DNA from: Bacteroidota bacterium
GTDB lineage: Bacteria > Bacteroidota > Bacteroidia > AKYH767-A > 2013-40CM-41-45
Direction of reading: 5' to 3'
Assembly: GCA_016708785.1 (NCBI GenBank)
Contig: JADJFC010000001.1
Span: forward strand, 558,001 to 622,000
DNA: 64,000 nucleotides
The notes beneath the pieces were generated by a model. It saw nothing but the letters and a program-made list of their open reading frames with translations. It was not told the DNA's origin and ran no database searches. Both the position numbers and the translations under genes were made by a program. Shown in pieces: positions 27,069-35,351 of the stretch; the stretch's first letter is position 1; each line of letters starts with the position of its first letter.

Positions 27069-27098
27069 TTTGATTTTCTGAAAAAAAATCTACCTTTG
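27069..27098 (+). promoter_or_regulatory. Promoter of tRNA-Glu
   Basis: TTTG at 27069-27072, an 18-base spacer, and TACCTTTG at 27091-27098 match the Bacteroidota consensus exactly. The mature tRNA begins 14 bases after the -7 box. Confidence 0.78.
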
Positions 27099-27112
27099 CC
27101 GTCCCTAAAGAT

Positions 27113-27184
27113 GGCCCGTTCGTCTAGGGGTTAGGACATCTCCCTTTCACGGAGGAAACGCGGGTTCGATTCCCGCACGGGCTA
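27113..27184 (+). tRNA. tRNA-Glu (anticodon TTC)
   Basis: 72 bases that fold fully: acceptor GGCCCGT with ACGGGCT (first pair G-U) and discriminator A at 27184; D-stem GTCT/GGAC; anticodon stem TCTCC/GGAGG with loop CTTTCAC, anticodon TTC at 27146-27148; T-arm GCGGG-TTCGATT-CCCGC. CCA is not encoded. A canonical promoter lies upstream and a terminator directly downstream, so it is a single-tRNA transcription unit. Confidence 0.97.
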
Positions 27185-27186
27185 CT

Positions 27187-27229
27187 AAACCCTTACTTAT
27201 CTTATTGATTTGTAAGGGTTTTGTTTTTT
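27187..27229 (+). terminator. Terminator of tRNA-Glu
   Basis: AAACCCTTAC (27187-27196) pairs perfectly with GTAAGGGTTT (27212-27221), followed by TGTTTTTT. It begins three bases after the tRNA. Confidence 0.88.
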
Positions 27230-27347
27230 GACATTCACCTAATGCAACTAGAAAAGACCTTCATTTCAAAAAGTGAATTGTAGCAAACTGGTTTCAAACC
27301 TATCTTCGGGTTTATGCACGCAGTAGTGATTCTGCTACCACTCAGTA

Positions 27348-28961
27348 TTAGTTGACCGAATAAATCACAATCTTTCTCAAATAAGATTTTTTGAACTCCG
27401 GATAAAGCCATACCGAGGGGTAAAATTTCGCATCGCGCACAACTTTGCCCATGAAGTAATCCGTCGCTATCGTTTTTTTCACAAAGCAATTGTTATTCAG
27501 AAATGAAAACATACTGTCCGTCCATGCAGCTCCGCGATCGACGTAAGCCTTACTTACAAAAACATCATCGATAATAATATCTGTTGCACTAAGATGACCG
27601 ATCGTCTCTGCAAATGACTGCCCTTTGAATCCAACATACGGATTCAACCAGCCGTATGAATAATAATTTCTGTTCGTGAACGAAAGATAATATAGCGGCA
27701 TTCCAACTACTGATCTGTCATTGCCCTGTATAGCCGCAGAAACTTCTCTATTTAATTGTTCAAACTCTTTCTTCGAATTGATCTTGACTTGAATGCCGGT
27801 GAAGTTAATGCAAAGAAATAAAAACATAATGCCGATAATATACACTACTCTCTTCTCTTTTTGTTGAGCCAGAATAAAATTGATAGCGTATGCAAGAAGA
27901 ATCGCAACGAGCGGATAGATCACAATGAGATAATTTCCATAGCTTCCTGAAAGAAGTGTCAGAATTAATCCCGCACAAATAATTGCGATCACAAAAATAG
28001 TAAAGACCTTTTTTTCACCTGAAGCTTCGGTTCTCTTTCTGAAATATAGAAATGCACCGATTGCAATTAACAGAAACATCAATGAAACCGGACGCGATAA
28101 AATTGTATCGTCACACAGCTTGTTATAAAAGAACCATGGCAATAAGATTACCTGATTCAATCCCCTCATGATCGGTGGACTCTGGAACTTTAGGAAATTA
28201 CCGCCACCGACCGATTCTGCATAAATAGCAGGCGCAGTAAGTATGTGATAAAACCAGAACATAATGCACAGTGAAATTCCTCCATACAAAATTGTGTTCA
28301 GGCTGATAATATTTTTCCGTTCGTAAATAAGGTACAGGATCCCGAATGTCCCCGGAATAACGATACACGATGAATGCACAAGGATGCACGGCAGCGTTGA
28401 AAGCACTGCGGCAACGATCAGTAAAAGCGTCTTCCTTGATTTTTTCTCTTCTGAAATAATTTTCAGGAAAAGTATCAATCCGACAATAAAGAAAATAGCA
28501 ACCAATAACTCCGGACGTTCCGTGTGAATCTGTGAAAAAAATTCAGGAGTGATGATAAGTATGATCACTGCAAGAAATGAAATGAATCTTTTAAAGCCGG
28601 CAACAATTGAAAGTTGAAATGTTACAACACATAATAACATTGAAAAAATAAATGAAACGATGCGCTGGCAATGATGGATGTCCCCACCGGTAAGCTTATA
28701 AACCCCTGCAAGAAATCCTGTTTTGATTATACCCATCAGACTACTTCCGGGAACGATGGTAAATAAACTTCCGAAGTAAGGCGATACGCTTGCAGGTAAC
28801 ATCGGCTCTCCAATGCGACCATGGTGCGAAAAGAAAACTGCTCTCGATCCTGTCCAGAATTCATCGGGATTAAATTCAGGGATGAACCAGAAAAAAATAC
28901 CGTACAGAACATAAACTGCAATGATCACATAACCGGCACCAATTAATTTTCTTTTATCCAT
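27348..28961 (-). CDS. Multi-pass membrane glycosyltransferase, GT39/ArnT-like
   Basis: 537 residues from the ATG at 28959-28961 (MDKRKLIGAGYVIIAVYVLY); the reading upstream of this uses a TTG and adds no family sequence. About ten or more membrane helices. An acidic first periplasmic loop (FNPDEFWTGSRAVFFSHHGR) recalls the Asp-Glu of the GT39/PMT/ArnT superfamily, which transfers sugars from polyprenyl phosphates, and the C-terminus is a periplasmic domain. Last gene of a four-gene minus-strand glycan cluster beginning at 31259. Confidence 0.7.
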   Translation of the reverse strand: MDKRKLIGAGYVIIAVYVLYGIFFWFIPEFNPDEFWTGSRAVFFSHHGRIGEPMLPASVSPYFGSLFTIVPGSSLMGIIKTGFLAGVYKLTGGDIHHCQRIVSFIFSMLLCVVTFQLSIVAGFKRFISFLAVIILIITPEFFSQIHTERPELLVAIFFIVGLILFLKIISEEKKSRKTLLLIVAAVLSTLPCILVHSSCIVIPGTFGILYLIYERKNIISLNTILYGGISLCIMFWFYHILTAPAIYAESVGGGNFLKFQSPPIMRGLNQVILLPWFFYNKLCDDTILSRPVSLMFLLIAIGAFLYFRKRTEASGEKKVFTIFVIAIICAGLILTLLSGSYGNYLIVIYPLVAILLAYAINFILAQQKEKRVVYIIGIMFLFLCINFTGIQVKINSKKEFEQLNREVSAAIQGNDRSVVGMPLYYLSFTNRNYYSYGWLNPYVGFKGQSFAETIGHLSATDIIIDDVFVSKAYVDRGAAWTDSMFSFLNNNCFVKKTIATDYFMGKVVRDAKFYPSVWLYPEFKKSYLRKIVIYSVN

Positions 28962-28973
28962 AATTTTAAAATA

Positions 28974-29038
28974 AGTCAAAAATCAGAATTCAAAAGTCAA
29001 AATAAATACGCTATTTTTGAATTTTGCCTTTTGAATCA
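28974..29038. repeat. Intergenic hairpin of GTCAAAA/ATTCAAAA words
   Basis: Words such as AAGTCAAAAATCAGAATTC and CAAAAGTCAAAATA (28991-29004) are followed by an inverted series TATTTTTGAATTTTG and CTTTTGAAT. The two series pair imperfectly around the spacer AATACGC. It occupies the gap between the GT39-like and PglD-like genes. Confidence 0.5.
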
Positions 29039-29040
29039 AA

Positions 29041-29715
29041 TCAAGTAGAAGCGACTTCCTTCCACTTCGCTATTCTCATCAATTTGGCAGGATTTCCTCC
29101 CCACAATTCCCCTTCACCAATATCTTTCACAATAACGGCACCCATCGCTGCCATTGAATATTTACCAAGCGTAAGATATTCTCTGATACACGCTTTCAGT
29201 CCGATGAATGAACCTTCACCGATGTTGATACAAGATCCAATGCTCGCTCCCGCTGTGATCGATGTATGTGCGCCGATGATATTATCGTGGCCTATGGTTG
29301 TTCCAGGTCGCACTATAACAGATTTTCCAAATCTTGTATTGGACGTAACAGATACATTCGGCATGATAACACATCCCGGAGAAAGTTCAACATTATGCGA
29401 AACATAAGCAGTCGGATGAACAAATATTGCAAGCCTCTCATCAGGAATTTTCAGTGAATCAAAAAGTCTGATCCGTTCATCCTGACAATCGAATTTGTAA
29501 ATGGAAAAAATAAAATAATAATCATCCTCGATGAGTTTATCGATGTCTTTCAGCCCACCCATCACCGGCATTCCTGAAATTTCTTTCAGCCCGTCGCGAT
29601 CATTAATGTAACCGCAAAATTCATACTCTCTGCTTCCGCGTCTATTAGCATCAATAACTGTATCGCCGATAACGGTTGCATTGCCAGGTCCACCAATGAT
29701 CAATAATTTTTTCAT
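29041..29715 (-). CDS. Sugar O-acyl/N-acetyltransferase, PglD/NeuD family
   Basis: 224 residues. An N-terminal Rossmann-like nucleotide-sugar binding part (MKKLLIIGGPGNATVIGDTV, residues 1-85) is followed by a left-handed beta-helix of hexapeptide repeats (about 90-205: FVHPTAYVSHNVELSPGCVI, SIGSCINIGEGSFIG), ending in the usual GELWGGNPAKLMR cap. Family members acylate or acetylate nucleotide-linked amino sugars. It lies between two glycosyltransferases in the same direction. Confidence 0.85.
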   Translation of the reverse strand: MKKLLIIGGPGNATVIGDTVIDANRRGSREYEFCGYINDRDGLKEISGMPVMGGLKDIDKLIEDDYYFIFSIYKFDCQDERIRLFDSLKIPDERLAIFVHPTAYVSHNVELSPGCVIMPNVSVTSNTRFGKSVIVRPGTTIGHDNIIGAHTSITAGASIGSCINIGEGSFIGLKACIREYLTLGKYSMAAMGAVIVKDIGEGELWGGNPAKLMRIAKWKEVAST

Positions 29716-29753
29716 ACGTATTAATGTAAGTGACCGACAATCATAGATAATTA

Positions 29754-30683
29754 TCAGATAATTTTCTTAACAATGTATTTCGGACGTTGCTTTGCTTCTA
29801 GAAACGTCCTTCCTATGTATTCACCGATCATTCCAAGGAAAAAGAAATTTATTCCAAACAGAAATAAATTCATTACAATGATAGAAGTCCATCCCGGAGC
29901 GACAAGTCCGCTAACTCTTCTCAGGATCAAAATAAATCCCGTGATAAAACTTAACACAGAAACACTTAATCCGATATAGGTAGCCAGTCGAATCGGGAAC
30001 ATAGAGAATGAAAAGATCCTGTCCAGCGCAAGCTTCATCATTTTACGGATCGTGTATCCGCTTTTGCCTGCAAAATGTTCATCACGTTTTAATTCGACAG
30101 CAACATAATCAGATCCGATCCAGTAAAGCACGCTTAATGTTGTGGACGTTTTCTCCTGGTATTTTCTCAATTCATCAACGACAGATTTTCTGATCGCCCT
30201 GAAAACTCCGAGATTCGGCTGATGATTTATATTAGTGATCTTCTGTGAAACTCTGTAGAAAAATTTTGATGCTGCAACTTTAATGAAGCTATCCTTCCGT
30301 GTGATCCATTTTGCAATGGCCATAGAAGTATCGTTCGCAAGAAGCGCAGTAATGAGTTTTGGAATATCTTCCGGCCTGTCCTGCAGATCGGAATCCATCA
30401 GCACAACAACATCTCCTGTTGCATGTTCAAGTCCGGCAGTAATGGCATTCTGCTGTCCGAAATTACGTGACAGTTTTATTCCCGTTACAAATTCGTGTTT
30501 AACTCTCAACGTTTCAACGCAGAGCCATGACTTGTCACGACTGCCGTCGTCAATAAAAATAATGTCAAACTTCGTCGCTATATCTTGAAGAACAGGATGA
30601 AGCCTTTCGAATAAAGGAAATACAACTTCCTCATCGTTATACAATGGAATAATAACCGAAAGCGATGGAGTAAGATGCGCCAA
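29754..30683 (-). CDS. Glycosyltransferase family 2, polyprenyl-phosphate type (GtrB/DPM1-like)
   Basis: 309 residues, starting at a TTG; no ATG is available upstream before an in-frame stop. N-terminal GT2 domain: SVIIPLYNDEEVV, IFIDDGSRDKSW, LSRNFGQQNAITAGLE, and the metal-binding DSDLQDRPEDI. Two C-terminal membrane helices (about 230-290) and EYIGRTFLEAKQRPKYIV are typical of enzymes making polyprenyl-phosphate sugars, the donors used by GT39-type transferases such as the one encoded two genes downstream. Confidence 0.9.
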   Translation of the reverse strand: MAHLTPSLSVIIPLYNDEEVVFPLFERLHPVLQDIATKFDIIFIDDGSRDKSWLCVETLRVKHEFVTGIKLSRNFGQQNAITAGLEHATGDVVVLMDSDLQDRPEDIPKLITALLANDTSMAIAKWITRKDSFIKVAASKFFYRVSQKITNINHQPNLGVFRAIRKSVVDELRKYQEKTSTTLSVLYWIGSDYVAVELKRDEHFAGKSGYTIRKMMKLALDRIFSFSMFPIRLATYIGLSVSVLSFITGFILILRRVSGLVAPGWTSIIVMNLFLFGINFFFLGMIGEYIGRTFLEAKQRPKYIVKKII

Positions 30684-30710
30684 AATATTTTGTGATATCT
30701 CTATTAATGA

Positions 30711-31259
30711 CTATGAAACTTTTTTGTAGAATTTAGCGGGGCTACCGTACCAGATCTCATTATCAGGAACATCCGTCCGGACCTGTGAGCATGCACCTAT
30801 TTCGCAATTCACGCCAACGACAACACCGGGCATAATGACTACATTGGCACCGAACCGTGATCCCTTTCTAAGCATTCCGGTTTTCTTCTTCGAATTTTCA
30901 GAAAGTACAGGTGTGTCTGTAACAACGAAACCGTATTTCATGATCACATTATCTTCAACAATTGTATCGGCAGACAACGTACATCTGCTGCCCATGCTGA
31001 CATTATCGCCAAGCTGACAATTATCACGGATCTCGCAATAAGAAGTGAATGAACAATTTTTACCTACGACAGCATTGTAGCCAACTTTTGTATAGGTTCC
31101 GATCTTTGTCCCTGCTCCTATTTTCGAGCCTTTAAGAATCATTGCATAATCTTCGACCTTAACATTCTCGCCAAGTTCTACATTTTCTTCAATGATACAA
31201 AACCTTCCTATTTTTACGCCTTGTCCGATAACAGCACTTGGCGAAACTATTGATTCCAT
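30711..31259 (-). CDS. Hexapeptide-repeat (left-handed beta-helix) acyltransferase
   Basis: 182 residues, almost entirely hexapeptide repeats: SPSAVIGQGVKIGRFCIIEE, LGENVKVEDYAMILKGSKIG, RFGANVVIMPGVVVGVNCEI, ending NEIWYGSPAKFYKK. The pattern resembles acetyltransferases of O-antigen and amino-sugar pathways (WbbJ/WlbB-like). First gene of the glycan cluster. Which sugar it acetylates cannot be read from the sequence. Confidence 0.83.
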   Translation of the reverse strand: MESIVSPSAVIGQGVKIGRFCIIEENVELGENVKVEDYAMILKGSKIGAGTKIGTYTKVGYNAVVGKNCSFTSYCEIRDNCQLGDNVSMGSRCTLSADTIVEDNVIMKYGFVVTDTPVLSENSKKKTGMLRKGSRFGANVVIMPGVVVGVNCEIGACSQVRTDVPDNEIWYGSPAKFYKKVS

Positions 31260-31653
31260 TTTATTTTCAGATTGGTGGCCGGTATTTAGCTTTTCATTGA
31301 GCTTAATACGGAAAGTACTATTGAAGGTTACCGCAATAATTCACTCAAAAACTTCCAATTTCTTTCCTATTTCTACATTTCGAAAGAAGTATTTCTGAAA
31401 GCAAAATAACTCCGGAATATCTTACACTTTTTCAATTCCATTTTTCAAAAAAATCAAGACGCTCATTTGAAAAATATAACGATTGCCCTTCAGAAAATAA
31501 ATACTGCTGTAAATTTTATTTAATCCTATATCAGATGCTCCAACTTTTTACTTCAATCTTACATTTAAACAAAACGATTGAACATGCCGGTAAACGTAAT
31601 TTTTCGGACAAAATTTATGCGCACAGTTTTTTCATCGTTTTACATTTGCCTCT
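31260..31653. other. Gene-free AT-rich region
   Basis: 394 bases upstream of the glycan cluster. I see no array, hairpin with T-run, or open reading frame worth calling. It must hold the promoter of the minus-strand cluster, but no clear TAnnTTTG box stands out near 31259. The plus-strand box TACATTTG at 31641-31648 belongs to the small reading frame that follows. Confidence 0.4.
31641..31648 (+). promoter_or_regulatory. -7 promoter box directly before a small reading frame
   Basis: TACATTTG matches TAnnTTTG and ends five bases before the ATG at 31654. The -33 region is only a T-rich run (GTTTTTTCATCG). It may instead drive a non-coding RNA across 31654-31827. Confidence 0.4.
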
Positions 31654-31827
31654 ATGAAAATAACTAAACGCAATTCTTCTTTTACTTTGCATAAAAACCT
31701 GGAATATATCAACAATAAAAAAGAACTCAAAACCCAATGTAGTATACAAATAGAATTTTCAATAATAAAAATTGAAAATGCAAAGCATCAAAAAAATCCT
31801 ACAATCGTAAAATCCTACAAATTTTAA
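31654..31827 (+). CDS. Small basic reading frame, 57 residues (uncertain)
   Basis: An ATG at 31654 opens a 57-codon frame ending TAA at 31825-31827, three bases before the stop of the convergent Ig-like gene. The peptide is Lys/Asn/Ile-rich (MKITKRNSSFTLHKN at the start) with no recognisable domain or signal peptide. The only positive evidence is a promoter-like TACATTTG box immediately upstream and a stop that avoids the neighbouring gene. It may be spurious in this AT-rich gap. Confidence 0.3.
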   Translation: MKITKRNSSFTLHKNLEYINNKKELKTQCSIQIEFSIIKIENAKHQKNPTIVKSYKF

Positions 31828-31830
31828 CGA

Positions 31831-32589
31831 TTACTCCACCACCACTTTAAAGATCCTTCTTTCATTCTCATTTCCTACCAAACAAAAGTAAATCCCTGCA
31901 CTTAACGCATCCAAGTCAACCGCAATTTTATTATATCCGGGTTCAAGATCAATGGTCTTTTCAATTCTTATTCTACCTGACAAATCTGAAATAAGTATAG
32001 GAATGTTTTTGGTTTCAGAAAATGTTGAAGTGTAATCGATATTTATGAAACCACTTGTTGGATTCGGATAAATCTTCACCTCTGCTGTTTCGATTTCTGC
32101 TTCTTGATTTCTTAACCGCGCTGAAATCACACCAACCGTCAACGGCAATGATGTTGCAAAACAATATCCTGCACGATAAGCTCTCACAGTATAACTTCCT
32201 GCAGTAGTTACAACGATTGATCGCGTAGTTGCGCCGGTTGACCACAAATATCCGTTTGCAACAGTTGAAGTAAGTGTAACGGTCTGGCCCGGATTAAGGA
32301 TTGTCGGACCGCTCGCTGTGACAACCGGGACAGGTGGCGGTGTGCAACCATTTGCAATTACAGCAACAGGTGCCGACGTTGCAGTACAACCGTTAGTTCC
32401 GGTAATGCTCACCCGATAAATTCCTTGCGTCGAAACCGATATGCTGCGTGTCGAAGCATTAGTAGACCAGCGATACTGGTTCGCCGTGGAAGAGGTAAGT
32501 GTTACTGAAGTATGACTGCTAGTAAGAGTTGTTGAACTGTTAGGTGTTATAACCGGTGCCGCAGGTGCCGCAAGCATTGAAACATTTTT
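31831..32589 (-). pseudogene. 3' part of a frameshifted Ig-like T9SS protein
   Basis: This frame continues the protein encoded at 32547-34112 after a one-base frame change at the A5 run 32585-32589 (minus strand). From KNVSMLAAPAAPVIT it carries two more Ig-like repeats (TLTSSTANQYRWSTNASTRS and TVANGYLWSTGATTRSIVVT) and a complete T9SS sorting domain (KIYPNPTSGFINIDYT to RRIFKVVVE). The open frame extends to 32691, but upstream of 32589 it is just the shadow of the other half. Without the join, the upstream product would lack its secretion tail. Confidence 0.8.
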
Positions 32590-34112
32590 GGTGCAGAGAC
32601 TGCTGAACAGTTCGTACTTCCGGACATACGAACAGTATAGGATCCGGCTGCTGATACAATGATCGATCGTGTTGTCGCTCCATTCGACCATACATACGAA
32701 TTACCCGGTGATGAGGTTAGCGTCAGTAAAGTTCCCGGACATATGTTCAATGGGCCGCTCGCTGTAATTACAGGGACAGCAGGCGCAGCCATTGCACTTA
32801 CCATAGTTACTGCTGAAGTTGCTGAGCAACCGGTGTTTATACCCGTTACTGAATAATTTCCGGACGTTGTCACGACGATCGATTGAGTTGTAGCACCATT
32901 CGACCATAAGTAGGAATTAGAAGGACTGGATGTTAGCATCACAGATCCGCCCGGACAAAATGCAGCAGGACCGCTTGTGGTAATGACCGGAATTACGGCG
33001 GATGCTGAAACGGCCACGGTCATCGGTCGTGATAATGCGACCACTCCTGTTGAATCGGTAACTTTAACTGTAAATGATCCCGAACTTGTCACATTGATGG
33101 AACGTGTAGTTTGTCCTCCCGGAGTCCAGAAATAAGAGGAACCTTGATTTGCAGTCAACGTTACACTTCCGCCATTACAAAAATGCGTTGGTCCGCTGGA
33201 GGTAATTGTTGCAGTTTGGTTTGCAGGCTTGGGCATTGCAGCATAACTGAACCATGTATAACCATCAGTCTTTATATAATTTTTAATACTCATATCCGGT
33301 TCAGCACTTAGAAAACCTGAATATGTCACATACGGTTTTGTAGTTGGATTTGTATTGAGCCAATTGTACATGTATGATTGCTCACTGGAGAAAATAGGAA
33401 TGACAGTTGTAACTTTCGCACCACTTGCAATATCCAGAAGTCTGTTTCTTGTATATTGATAAATATCTGCATCCGTTGTTCTGTAGGAATGAAGAAGTAT
33501 CCTGTCGGCTCTCGATGCTAATTGCTGCATCTGTCCCCGGTTAGGCCAACCCAGATAAATTTCAGAAACAAGTCCGTTGGCATTTGTAAGCGAATCTATT
33601 TTCTGAAACTCTCTCCATGCAAATGCAAATGCACCTGCAGTATCTGCTGTATAACCATTCGGAGTAAGATATAGTGTTGAATAGAATGCATTGATGCTTG
33701 ATGTTAGCCAGAATTCAAATTCAAAATTGAAAACATTGAATTTTTCAATCGGAAGAACACGGTTATTATAATTCATTATTCGCGTGGCGAACGAATTATA
33801 CGTTTCACCTGCAGCTCCAACTTGCACAATGCTGTAAAGTGTTTTAGCTTTTGAAATAAACGCCGCAAGTTTTGTAATATCGCTAGTTGTCCAACTCAGA
33901 TTGTTGAGATCATATAATGTAAGATAATTCAGGTCATGTGCCACCGCGTACCGGAGTATCTGGTTTTCCAGAGAACTATCTCCTAACCATGAAGAAGTAC
34001 TGTTCACGTACATTCCACGGATGTTGTTAGTCTGGCTTTTTGCAGGCAGTGAATAAAGCATAGTGAAGAGCAATAAATATTTTACTCCTCGGATTACTTT
34101 AGCGAGAGTCAT
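32547..34112 (-). CDS. Secreted TIM-barrel-like protein with Ig-like repeats; 5' part of a frameshifted gene
   Basis: 521 residues: signal peptide (about 1-26, ending PAKSQ); a 280-residue domain with an alternating helix/strand pattern (YLTLYDLNNLSW, NVFNFEFEFWLTSS, VSEIYLGWPNRGQ, RILLHSYRTTDAD, TVIPIFSSEQ) that suggests a TIM-barrel, glycosidase-like fold; then at least three Ig-like repeats of the form GGSVTLTANQGSSYFWTPGG. After SAVSAPK the frame runs into the unrelated tail MFQCLRHLRHRL and stops, while the next repeat continues in the -1 frame. The combined reading would be about 760 residues. Enzyme function is not established. Confidence 0.78.
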   Translation of the reverse strand: MTLAKVIRGVKYLLLFTMLYSLPAKSQTNNIRGMYVNSTSSWLGDSSLENQILRYAVAHDLNYLTLYDLNNLSWTTSDITKLAAFISKAKTLYSIVQVGAAGETYNSFATRIMNYNNRVLPIEKFNVFNFEFEFWLTSSINAFYSTLYLTPNGYTADTAGAFAFAWREFQKIDSLTNANGLVSEIYLGWPNRGQMQQLASRADRILLHSYRTTDADIYQYTRNRLLDIASGAKVTTVIPIFSSEQSYMYNWLNTNPTTKPYVTYSGFLSAEPDMSIKNYIKTDGYTWFSYAAMPKPANQTATITSSGPTHFCNGGSVTLTANQGSSYFWTPGGQTTRSINVTSSGSFTVKVTDSTGVVALSRPMTVAVSASAVIPVITTSGPAAFCPGGSVMLTSSPSNSYLWSNGATTQSIVVTTSGNYSVTGINTGCSATSAVTMVSAMAAPAVPVITASGPLNICPGTLLTLTSSPGNSYVWSNGATTRSIIVSAAGSYTVRMSGSTNCSAVSAPKMFQCLRHLRHRL

Positions 34113-34326
34113 GATAGATTATGATTTTATGTTGATTCAAATACACTCAATGAGTGTTCCCCGGAATATGCAGAAAGATTTTTCATGCATATTCATAATT
34201 GCTCAATACGCAGGGTTCACAAACTAGTTCGCTTTATTTACTTTCACTTTAGTTAAAATAGCACGATACAATAGAAATAACGAAAGAGTTATATTGTCAA
34301 GCAAACGAAACTTTTTACCGGGTGCG

Positions 34327-34355
34327 CAAATTTATCACCAAAAAGGAAAAACAAA
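34327..34355 (-). promoter_or_regulatory. Candidate promoter of the Ig-like secreted protein gene
   Basis: On the minus strand TTTG (34352-34355), 17 bases, then TAAATTTG (34327-34334) fits the Bacteroidota consensus. The ATG at 34112 lies about 210 bases downstream, implying a long untranslated leader if used. Confidence 0.45.
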
Positions 34356-34673
34356 TGATAAAAATAAATAACAATGAATGATATATGAAAAAAATATCGT
34401 AATTTTAGATTTACACATTAACTTATCGAAGGTGATTATTAAACAATACCCGCATTCTATGAGATGCATACTTTGGGTGCCGCTTTGCGAGGAAGGCTGT
34501 AAGTAGATGGAATTGTAAACAAGATCTGGATGGGCTCAAGGGAACAGGGAAAGACAATTAGGACCTTGTAAAAAGTCAATACTTACCTTCCGGCAGACCT
34601 GAATAAAGTATATTCTGTATCAAAAATTGTTAACGCTGAAATATTTAAGGGTTGCTTACCCTTTCACCTAACT

Positions 34674-34693
34674 CATTGATCAGAAGATCAATG
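34674..34693. repeat. Perfect 8-bp hairpin, CATTGATC-AGAA-GATCAATG
   Basis: A perfect 8-bp stem with a four-base loop, 10 bases after another hairpin (AAGGGT-TGCTT-ACCCTT, 34647-34663). Neither is followed by a T-run, so they are not typical terminators. The position inside possible recombinase debris makes a recombination or transposon-end role conceivable but unproven. Confidence 0.5.
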
Positions 34694-35004
34694 TTGGCGC
34701 CTTTATGGAAATGGAATTGATGCAATGTTACTCAATGTTGAAAATTATCAGACAGCACTAAAAAGAGCAAGTGATTTGTGGAGTAATTGTTAACCTTAAT
34801 ACCGCATTTAAAAAACCTGTCAAACGCGCACTAAAAATATGCCGCAAATATAATATGCTTCTTGCAAAAAGAGCTGATTTGAATAGTGAATTAAAAACTC
34901 GTAATTAGGTTCTCTAAAAAATAAATTGACAATTGAAAACCAAGTGAACCTATACGCACTATTTAATATAAATTCCGGACCCAATTTTTCTTAACGCTAA
35001 CTCT

Positions 35005-35280
35005 ATGAACATCACTGACCTAACAGACAAAACCTACACAGCAATCATCGAAGAAGCAGAAAAATTTGATGAAATATTGTCTGAACAATTTGCGCTTCTT
35101 GCCGGACAATGCAGCGACGAAAAAGATTTTATCAATCAAGCTATGGATCTTGCAAAAGGGATGCTAACGTATGATGAAGATGAGATCGATGAGCTTTTCG
35201 AAGGCGAAGCACCACCAGTTGTTGAAATACATCATACTCTGAAAAGAATACTGGAAAACATCGAAAACTTACAAAGTTAA
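35005..35280 (+). CDS. Hypothetical acidic protein
   Basis: 91 residues (MNITDLTDKTYTAIIEEAEK start), strongly acidic and predicted all-helical, with no signal peptide, membrane segment or Cys motif that suggests a function. The composition and even coding texture support a real gene. I do not recognise the family. It is convergent with paaD, with 71 bases between them holding TTTTGACTT words (35317-35346). Confidence 0.6.
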   Translation: MNITDLTDKTYTAIIEEAEKFDEILSEQFALLAGQCSDEKDFINQAMDLAKGMLTYDEDEIDELFEGEAPPVVEIHHTLKRILENIENLQS

Positions 35281-35316
35281 ACTTCTGTTTTTAAAGTCCG
35301 ATTTTTACTGTGCGAA

Positions 35317-35346
35317 TTTTGACTTCTGATTTTTGACTTTTGACTT
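35317..35346. repeat. TTTTGACTT word cluster
   Basis: TTTTGACTT, CTGAT, TTTTGACTT, TTGACTT in 30 bases of the 3' gap of paaD. It belongs with the other degenerate intergenic words but is too short to define a period. Confidence 0.4.
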
Positions 35347-35351
35347 AACCC

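Larger units (their letters stand above)
34113..35004. other. Gene-poor region with hairpins and a possible decayed recombinase
   Basis: 892 bases with no intact gene. The left third is AT-rich leader DNA of the 34112 gene. On the plus strand near 34785-34908 the frame NLNTAFKKPVKRALKICRKY then NMLLAKRADLNSELK resembles, weakly, the serine-recombinase segment that reads like RPxLxxAL, LxIAKLDRLSR; it has no start and is preceded by other broken frames. Two hairpins lie at 34647-34663 and 34674-34693. I regard it as possible gene debris, not a functional gene. Confidence 0.3.

Noticed and set aside
27113..27184. tRNA-Glu as a phage or island attachment site
   Set aside because: No integrase gene or repeated tRNA 3' end is visible nearby in the window.
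27235..27489. 84-codon minus-strand frame after the tRNA
   Set aside because: It overlaps the 3' end of the GT39-like gene in another frame and has no supporting features.
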